From contig DAJH01000078.1 of the NCBI GenBank assembly GCA_002498925.1, positions 23,514 to 28,945 of the forward strand: 5,432 bases of DNA, given 5' to 3'. The notes below the pieces were generated by a model, which was given only the letters and a program-made list of their open reading frames with translations, ran no database searches and was not told where the DNA came from. Source of the DNA: Euryarchaeota archaeon UBA173. Lineage in GTDB: Archaea > Thermoplasmatota > Poseidoniia > Poseidoniales > Thalassarchaeaceae. Below, in pieces: positions 1 to 4,104 of the stretch (the first letter of the stretch is position 1; the number at the start of each line of letters is the position of its first letter). Made by a program: the position numbers and the translations under genes.

Positions 1-611
1 GTCAACTCATCTACGTATTCGGTAAATGACATCGCCGCTGCAAGTAGAACGGTAGGATCAGCGCCATTGACCACGGCAATCTGGACATCCTCCCCATTCT
101 CCGCTGCCATCGTACTGAGCGTTCTGAGATGTCTAGGAACTAGTCTAGCTACTGTGTGCTCCCCATCCCGTAATAGTTGTCTGTGGAATGAGACATTCCT
201 CACTCCCCCGTATTCGGCAATAATTATCGATGCCGATTGGTACCTTCCCCCGTCTTCCCTGAAGTGCCAAGGTATTGGCAGTTTTTCCAGATCCACGGAA
301 TCCTGTCCAGATTCCATAACCTGCGCTTCATTTCTCCCTACGATTTGAGGCTCAGAGGGGTTATCCATTGCCCAAGCGAGGATGTCAATAAGCTCCCCCG
401 GGCTGACTTCAAACATCTCACAGAGCCTAGAGCGCTCTAGGACATTTAGTGCTGCTCTGTGACCCGGTGACTCAGCAATGTTTTCAAAAACCAGAGGGAC
501 ATTTCCCAGAGATACGGACATATCCATCATGTCGTGGTTCACACTAACACTATCGTCTATGCGATGGACGCCTTCGAGCATATCACGGAATGCCATATAC
601 GGGGGCGGCAT
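1..611 (-). CDS. ubiD: UbiD-family prenylated-FMN-dependent decarboxylase, N-terminal part (runs off left edge)
   Basis: The minus-strand frame is open from an upstream in-frame stop (663-665) to the left edge, giving about 203 residues from the ATG at 611-609; the C-terminus lies outside the window. Seen: an FRDMLE start region (8-13), LVFENI (40-45), LPIPWHFREDGGRY (111-124), GVRNVSFHR (136-144) and VVNGADPTVLLAAAMSF (180-196), in the order typical of the UbiD family. Asn139 and Arg144 have the N-x4-R spacing of the metal/prFMN-binding Asn and catalytic Arg of fungal Fdc1 (N168/R173), and His161 fits the next metal ligand. The catalytic glutamates would lie beyond the edge. UbiD enzymes are cytosolic, non-oxidative decarboxylases needing prFMN from UbiX. 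The substrate cannot be read from sequence: archaeal candidates are trans-anhydromevalonate 5-phosphate (archaeal mevalonate route) or a quinone precursor. The start is uncertain: ATG 596 or a GTG at 662 are alternatives, and no good Shine-Dalgarno precedes any of them. Confidence 0.87.
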   Translation of the reverse strand, partial: MPPPYMAFRDMLEGVHRIDDSVSVNHDMMDMSVSLGNVPLVFENIAESPGHRAALNVLERSRLCEMFEVSPGELIDILAWAMDNPSEPQIVGRNEAQVMESGQDSVDLEKLPIPWHFREDGGRYQSASIIIAEYGGVRNVSFHRQLLRDGEHTVARLVPRHLRTLSTMAAENGEDVQIAVVNGADPTVLLAAAMSFTEYVDEL

Positions 612-631
612 CAGACCGTGCTTCAATGTTA

Positions 632-646
632 GTGACAGTATGACAC
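632..646. repeat. 15-bp imperfect palindrome in divergent region
   Basis: GTGACAGTATGACAC is a near-palindrome: five of seven pairs match around the central T at 639 (mismatches at 635/643 and 638/640). It lies in the leader or promoter of the minus-strand ubiD gene. It could be an operator for a dimeric regulator, but the symmetry is imperfect and no second full copy was found. Confidence 0.3.
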
Positions 647-667
647 TGGGAGTGCTACTCACCTATG

Positions 668-680
668 GTGACCCCGTCAC
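668..680. repeat. 13-bp perfect inverted repeat GTGAC-CCC-GTCAC
   Basis: The arms GTGAC (668-672) and GTCAC (676-680) are exact reverse complements around a CCC spacer. The element sits a few bases from the TATA-like box at 685-690, on the ubiD-proximal side. A protein bound here could influence either divergent gene. GTGAC or GTCAC also occurs at 632-636 and 724-728 in the same intergenic region. Regulatory function is an inference from position and symmetry only. Confidence 0.35.
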
Positions 681-682
681 GC

Positions 683-695
683 TCTTATACCCCTT
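683..695 (-). promoter_or_regulatory. Candidate TATA/BRE for the divergent ubiD gene
   Basis: Read on the minus strand, the same segment gives AAGGGG followed by TATAAGAG, a purine-rich BRE-like stretch next to a TATA box. The predicted transcription start would be near 662, about 50 nt before the ATG at 611 or almost exactly at the alternative GTG at 662. This is the best TATA match I see upstream of ubiD, but it overlaps the rpsL element, so one of the two readings may be fortuitous. Confidence 0.4.
685..690 (+). promoter_or_regulatory. TATA-like box of the rpsL-rpsG promoter
   Basis: TTATAC lies about 42 bp upstream of the rpsL TTG start. With the usual archaeal spacing of roughly 25 bp from TATA centre to transcription start, the transcript would begin near 712 and carry a leader of about 17 nt that still contains the Shine-Dalgarno sequence. 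The fusA TATA-like box has the same distance to its start codon, which supports the call. The purine-rich BRE expected upstream is not obvious on this strand. Confidence 0.5.
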
Positions 696-717
696 GAGGG
701 TCGGCGAGGCGTCATTC

Positions 718-724
718 TGAGGTG
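718..724 (+). promoter_or_regulatory. Shine-Dalgarno site deciding the TTG start of rpsL
   Basis: TGAGGTG matches the anti-Shine-Dalgarno of archaeal 16S rRNA and ends 5 nt before the TTG at 730. An in-frame TGA (718-720) overlaps the site, so no start further upstream is possible, and TTG is the only start-like codon between that stop and the conserved GLF motif. Confidence 0.75.
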
Positions 725-729
725 TCACT

Positions 730-1170
730 TTGGGTAGAGGACTATTCTCCGGCCAGAAGATGAAGACCGATAGGAAGAGATACAGGTGGAAGGAACGTAA
801 GTTCCGGGACCGGCAATTGAAGCAGCAGAGGGGTGGAGTCCTCAAGCACGACCCCCTCCGCGGAAGCACACAGGCCAAGGGAATAGTGATCGAAAAAGTT
901 GGTTTCGAGGCCAAACAGCCCAATTCAGGTATTAGGAAAGCCGTCAAGATCAGCCTGATTAAGACCGGAAATCAGCTAACTGCATTCGCACCGGGAGATG
1001 GCGCGATATCATTCATCGATGAGCACGATGAGGTGCTTGTCGAGGGTATTGGGGGGAGCAAGGGTCGTTCATACGGTGACTTGCCAGGTGTCAGATACAA
1101 GGTCATCAAGGTCAATGGCGTTTCTCTAGATGAAATGGTCAGGGGTCGCAAGGAGAAGCCGATTAGGTAG
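730..1170 (+). CDS. rpsL: Small ribosomal subunit protein uS12 (archaeal S12P)
   Basis: This encodes 146 residues, the usual archaeal/eukaryotic S12 size. uS12 is part of the decoding centre of the 30S subunit and contacts the codon-anticodon helix. Seen: a basic N-terminal tail (GRGLFSGQKMKTDRKRYRW, 2-20), KQPNSGIRKA (62-71), AFAPGDGAISFIDEHDEV (85-102) and the signature DLPGVRYKVIKVNGVSL (117-133), ending in a basic GRKEKPIR tail. The KQPNS form and the C-terminal KVNGVSL stretch are archaeal/eukaryotic rather than bacterial. Translation starts at TTG, supported by a Shine-Dalgarno 5 nt upstream and an in-frame stop just before it. The protein starts a few residues shorter than many archaeal S12 proteins. 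It is first in a cluster with rpsG 8 bp downstream, and is transcribed divergently from a UbiD-family gene. Confidence 0.97.
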   Translation: MGRGLFSGQKMKTDRKRYRWKERKFRDRQLKQQRGGVLKHDPLRGSTQAKGIVIEKVGFEAKQPNSGIRKAVKISLIKTGNQLTAFAPGDGAISFIDEHDEVLVEGIGGSKGRSYGDLPGVRYKVIKVNGVSLDEMVRGRKEKPIR

Positions 1171-1172
1171 GT
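1165..1172 (+). promoter_or_regulatory. Ribosome binding site of rpsG, overlapping the rpsL stop
   Basis: A tandem AGGTAGGT covers the last rpsL sense codon and its TAG stop. The second AGGT ends 6 nt before the rpsG ATG. The overlap suggests the two ribosomal protein genes are co-transcribed and possibly translationally coupled. Confidence 0.55.
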
Positions 1173-1178
1173 ATTACG

Positions 1179-1775
1179 ATGTCCGAAAGTACCGAAGCAC
1201 CGATCGCAGGAATAGGGACAATGGTGTTCGGCAAGTGGGATGCGACAGAAGTTACCTGCTCCGATCCCGGACTCGCCCCCTACATTAACCTGACAACAAT
1301 AGGCACCCCTCACAGCGGAGGCAGGCACGCAAACGCGTGGTTCGGCAAGGCCAAGCTTTCAGTTGTAGAGAGATTCATCAATAATCTGATGAGAACTGGC
1401 AAGTTTTCAGGTAAGAAGCAGCACTGTGTTAAGGCATTCGAAGCAGCTCTTGACTCAATAAATGAGAGATCAGGAGAAAACCCCCTGCAGTCATTCATTG
1501 ACGCTATTGTAGAGGCCGCACCATGCGAGGAGATAACCAGGATTAAGCTGGGAGCCGTCAGTACGCCAAAAGCAGTCGACTCTTCCCCAAGCAGACGTCT
1601 CGACATCGCCCTGAGGAATATATCAGTCGGCTGTGCAGCCGCTACTGCAGGAAGTAAGAGGACACTCACTCAAGGTATTGTAAATGAGATAACAAAGGCG
1701 GCCCAAGGTGACGTTGGCGCCTTCTCAATAGGAAAGAGGGAAGAAATCGAGAGAGTGGCTTCATCTGCTAGATGA
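1179..1775 (+). CDS. rpsG: Small ribosomal subunit protein uS7 (archaeal S7P)
   Basis: This encodes 198 residues, normal for archaeal S7, which is longer than the ~156-178 residue bacterial form. uS7 nucleates assembly of the 30S head by binding the 3' major domain of 16S rRNA and lies near the E site. Seen: FGKWD (17-21), the tRNA/mRNA-facing HSGGRH (45-50), KAKLSVVERFINNLMRTGK (57-75), NPLQSFIDAIVEAAP (101-115), EEITRI (117-122), AVDSSPSRRLDIALRNI (132-148) and the archaeal C-terminus KREEIERVASSAR (186-198). The ATG start follows an AGGT site and lies 8 bp after the rpsL stop, so the two genes form one operon. The first ~12 residues (an acidic, Ser/Thr/Ala-rich tail) are not conserved in the family. 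No oddity is seen within the conserved core. Confidence 0.97.
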   Translation: MSESTEAPIAGIGTMVFGKWDATEVTCSDPGLAPYINLTTIGTPHSGGRHANAWFGKAKLSVVERFINNLMRTGKFSGKKQHCVKAFEAALDSINERSGENPLQSFIDAIVEAAPCEEITRIKLGAVSTPKAVDSSPSRRLDIALRNISVGCAAATAGSKRTLTQGIVNEITKAAQGDVGAFSIGKREEIERVASSAR

Positions 1776-1805
1776 TTCCGTGCCCAATCTAAATCAGACC
1801 ACTGA

Positions 1806-1818
1806 GGCATATCATGCC
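1806..1818. repeat. 13-bp perfect inverted repeat upstream of fusA
   Basis: GGCAT and ATGCC are exact reverse complements around an ATC spacer. The element lies about 16 bp upstream of the fusA TATA-like box, where a regulator could act, and also just downstream of the rpsG stop, where an RNA hairpin could form. No T-tract follows, so a conventional terminator is not supported. Confidence 0.35.
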
Positions 1819-1833
1819 ACCTTCACAATTGTA

Positions 1834-1839
1834 TTTATG
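1834..1839 (+). promoter_or_regulatory. TATA-like box of a fusA promoter
   Basis: TTTATG (within TATTTATGA) is centred about 42 bp upstream of the fusA ATG, the same spacing as the rpsL box. The predicted transcript start is near 1861, leaving a ~17-nt leader with the Shine-Dalgarno. The 8-bp palindrome ACAATTGT (1825-1832) sits in the BRE position directly upstream. The 102-bp gap after rpsG together with this box suggests that fusA can be transcribed separately from rpsL-rpsG. Confidence 0.5.
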
Positions 1840-1865
1840 AACCAAAGTCAGGTCGCCGCATCAAT

Positions 1866-1871
1866 TGAGGA
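1866..1871 (+). promoter_or_regulatory. Shine-Dalgarno site of fusA
   Basis: TGAGGA lies 6-7 nt before the fusA ATG and supports that start. It overlaps the end of the 8-bp palindrome TCAATTGA (1861-1868), so anything binding or pairing there could mask the ribosome site. Confidence 0.6.
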
Positions 1872-1877
1872 ATAGAG

Positions 1878-4085
1878 ATGGGTCGTAAGGAAGACAACAT
1901 CAAGCGTGCTACAGAGATAATGCACGACAGAGAGCACATCAGAAACATCGCCATCGCTGCCCACATAGACCACGGAAAGACGACGCTTTCTGATAACCTG
2001 ATAGCAGGTGCCGGAATGATGTCAGAGGACCTTGCTGGGAAGTCCAGGGTTCTGGACTTCGACGAGCAAGAAAGCGCCCGTGGGATTACAATAAACGCCG
2101 CCAGCGCATCGATGGTTCACAGCGTCGAAGGCCAGGATTATCTGATCAATCTCATTGATACCCCAGGGCACGTCGACTTCGGTGGAGACGTAACTAGGGC
2201 CATGAGAGCAGTTGATGGATGTATCATTCTTGCATGTGCTGTTGAGGGCACAATGCCTCAGACAGAAACCGTTGTCAGACAGGCACTCAAAGAGAAAGTT
2301 CGACCAGTATTGTTCATCAATAAGGTTGACAGGCTGATTAACGAGCTTCAGATAGACGGCCCAGAGATGATGGCCAGGTTTGAGAAAATAATTACCAAGG
2401 TCAACAAGCTAATTTCTACGTATGCCCCCGAGGAATTGAGTAGGGAATGGCAAGTTTCAGTGCAGAAGGGCACGGTGGCCTTCGGGTCTGCTTACTACAA
2501 CTGGGGGATGTCAATCCCGTACATGCAGAAGAGCGGCCTTAATTTCACACAGATTTTTGAGTTCTGTCACAACGATAATCAGAAGGAATTAGCAAAACTA
2601 GCTCCCGTACATACTGTACTACTGGACATGACGGTAGAAGAGCACCCCTCCCCAGTAATTGCACAGAATTACAGGATACCCAATATTTGGCAAGGGGATC
2701 TAGAGTCTGTCTTGGGCAAAGCAATGATGGAATGCGATCCCGAAGGCCCCCTCTCACTAATGATCACAAAGATATGGATGGACCCCCATGCAGGAGAGGT
2801 TGCCGTGGGAAGGGTATACTCTGGTAGCATAAAGCACGGCGAATCGGTATGGGCAATCGGTGGCGCGAAGGCAGAAAGAGTACAGCAAGTAGGCATGATG
2901 GTCGGAGGAGACAGGATTGCCACATCAGAAGTTACATCTGGCAATATTGCCGCAATTACTGGAATCCGCAGTGCTGCCGCTGGAGTAACCATAGCTAGGG
3001 AGGAGGACGCAGTCCCATTCGAGGCAATTAGACATATTTCGGAACCAGTCGTCACAGTGGCCGTCGAACCCAAGTCTATGAAGGATCTTCCAAAGTTCAT
3101 CGATGCTCTAAGGGGTCTAGCTAAGGCGGATGCCTCACTGGATGTATCCACCAACCAAGAGACAGGGGAGGCCCTGTTGGCCGGTATGGGGGAACTGCAC
3201 CTCGAAATCACAGTTTATCGCCTCGAGGAAGAGCAGGGAATCAAAGTGAAGGTAAGTGAGCCAATAGTGGTATACCGGGAATCCGTGCAGAGTACAAACA
3301 CAGGAAGCCCATTCGAGGGTAAGTCCCCAAACAGGCACAACAGATTCTACATCGAGATAGAACCTCTCCCGGATGTAGTTGTAGAGCAGCTGAGAGCAGG
3401 TGAATTCAGAGATGGTGCTGTCAGAACAAAGGATGCCAAGGAAATTGGAGACAAATTTGCCGAATTGGGCATGAACAAGGATCTAATGAGGAAAATCTAC
3501 GCCATCAATGGCACTAACGTACTCGTCAACGATACCAAGGGCATACAGAACCTCCACGAGACAAGGGAACTCATAATTGAGGGATTCAATGACGTCTGTA
3601 AGAAAGGCCCCGTTGCTGACGAGCCTTTGATGGGCGTCATGGTCAGACTCGTGGACGCCAAGCTTCACGAGGATGCCATCCACAGAGGCCCGGCACAAAC
3701 TATTCCCGCAGTTCGAAATGCAGTCAAGGGAGCTTTCATGAGATCTAGGCCGGTAATCTTTGAACCAATACAGAAAATCCAGATAGACTCCCCTAACGAT
3801 GTTATTGGAGGAGTCACAAGAGAGGTTTCCACAAGGAGGGGCATAATCGAGGATATGCCAGTAGAAGAGGGAGTTACGAAGGTCATAGGAACAATCCCAG
3901 TTGCTGAGACTTTTGGTTTCTCGAACGATATCCGTGCAGCCAGCCAGGGCAGGGCGATATGGAATACCGAGAACGCCGGATTCGTACACCTTCCGCCTAA
4001 CCTATTCGAGAAGGTAACGGCTGAAATCAGAGAGAGGAAGGGGCTCAACCCGGATATTCCTGGAGAAGCTCACTACCAAGACTGA
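1878..4085 (+). CDS. fusA: Translation elongation factor EF-2 (archaeal aEF-2)
   Basis: This encodes 735 residues, full length for archaeal EF-2. It is the cytosolic GTPase that drives tRNA-mRNA translocation on the ribosome. Seen: the G1 loop AHIDHGKT (28-35), the archaeal segment LIAGAGMMSEDLAGKSRVLD (41-60), G2 RGIT (68-71), G3 DTPGH (94-98), G4 NKVD (148-151) and G5 around GSA (203-205). The second domain begins near 290, GMGELHLE (436-443) marks domain III, and domains IV-V follow. In domain IV the loop AIHRGPAQ (600-607) carries His602, the position converted to diphthamide in archaea and eukaryotes. ERKGLNPDIP (719-728) is a typical archaeal C-terminus. The reading frame is unbroken, with no intein or frameshift. 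The ATG follows a good Shine-Dalgarno. The stop codon abuts the stop of the convergent gene directly. The tuf gene that commonly follows fusA is not here. Confidence 0.98.
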   Translation: MGRKEDNIKRATEIMHDREHIRNIAIAAHIDHGKTTLSDNLIAGAGMMSEDLAGKSRVLDFDEQESARGITINAASASMVHSVEGQDYLINLIDTPGHVDFGGDVTRAMRAVDGCIILACAVEGTMPQTETVVRQALKEKVRPVLFINKVDRLINELQIDGPEMMARFEKIITKVNKLISTYAPEELSREWQVSVQKGTVAFGSAYYNWGMSIPYMQKSGLNFTQIFEFCHNDNQKELAKLAPVHTVLLDMTVEEHPSPVIAQNYRIPNIWQGDLESVLGKAMMECDPEGPLSLMITKIWMDPHAGEVAVGRVYSGSIKHGESVWAIGGAKAERVQQVGMMVGGDRIATSEVTSGNIAAITGIRSAAAGVTIAREEDAVPFEAIRHISEPVVTVAVEPKSMKDLPKFIDALRGLAKADASLDVSTNQETGEALLAGMGELHLEITVYRLEEEQGIKVKVSEPIVVYRESVQSTNTGSPFEGKSPNRHNRFYIEIEPLPDVVVEQLRAGEFRDGAVRTKDAKEIGDKFAELGMNKDLMRKIYAINGTNVLVNDTKGIQNLHETRELIIEGFNDVCKKGPVADEPLMGVMVRLVDAKLHEDAIHRGPAQTIPAVRNAVKGAFMRSRPVIFEPIQKIQIDSPNDVIGGVTREVSTRRGIIEDMPVEEGVTKVIGTIPVAETFGFSNDIRAASQGRAIWNTENAGFVHLPPNLFEKVTAEIRERKGLNPDIPGEAHYQD

Positions 4086-4104
4086 TTAGTTAATCCTAAT
4101 CAGT
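4081..4104. terminator. 9-bp perfect inverted repeat spanning both convergent stop codons (possible bidirectional terminator)
   Basis: The left arm ACTGATTAG (4081-4089) and right arm CTAATCAGT (4096-4104) are exact reverse complements around the 6-nt loop TTAATC. The left arm contains both stop codons: TGA of fusA (4083-4085) and TAA of the minus-strand fusion gene (4086-4088). A hairpin would form in RNA from either strand. No T-tract follows on either side, so it does not match the U-rich archaeal intrinsic terminator; termination is an inference. It could instead define or protect the 3' ends of overlapping transcripts. Confidence 0.45.

Noticed and set aside
478..720. Plus-strand open frame just upstream of rpsL, and two others at 67-348 and 237-440
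   Set aside because: They overlap the minus-strand UbiD frame, which carries clear family motifs. Their own translations resemble nothing I recognise. The 478-720 frame ends inside the rpsL Shine-Dalgarno.
972..1669. Two minus-strand open frames opposite rpsL-rpsG
   Set aside because: They sit opposite well-conserved S12 and S7 coding sequence and are explained by codon bias on the other strand.
2669..3211. 180-codon minus-strand open frame inside fusA
   Set aside because: The translation is Ser/Pro/Ala/Thr-rich low-information sequence opposite the EF-2 domain II-III coding region, and no ribosome site precedes it.
3483..3989. Long minus-strand open frame (168 codons) inside fusA
   Set aside because: It lies wholly within the conserved domain IV-V coding region of EF-2. 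Its translation has no recognisable motifs and a composition typical of an antisense shadow.
1878..4085. Possible intein or programmed frameshift in EF-2
   Set aside because: The reading frame is continuous, all G motifs and the diphthamide loop are in order, and the length is normal for the family.
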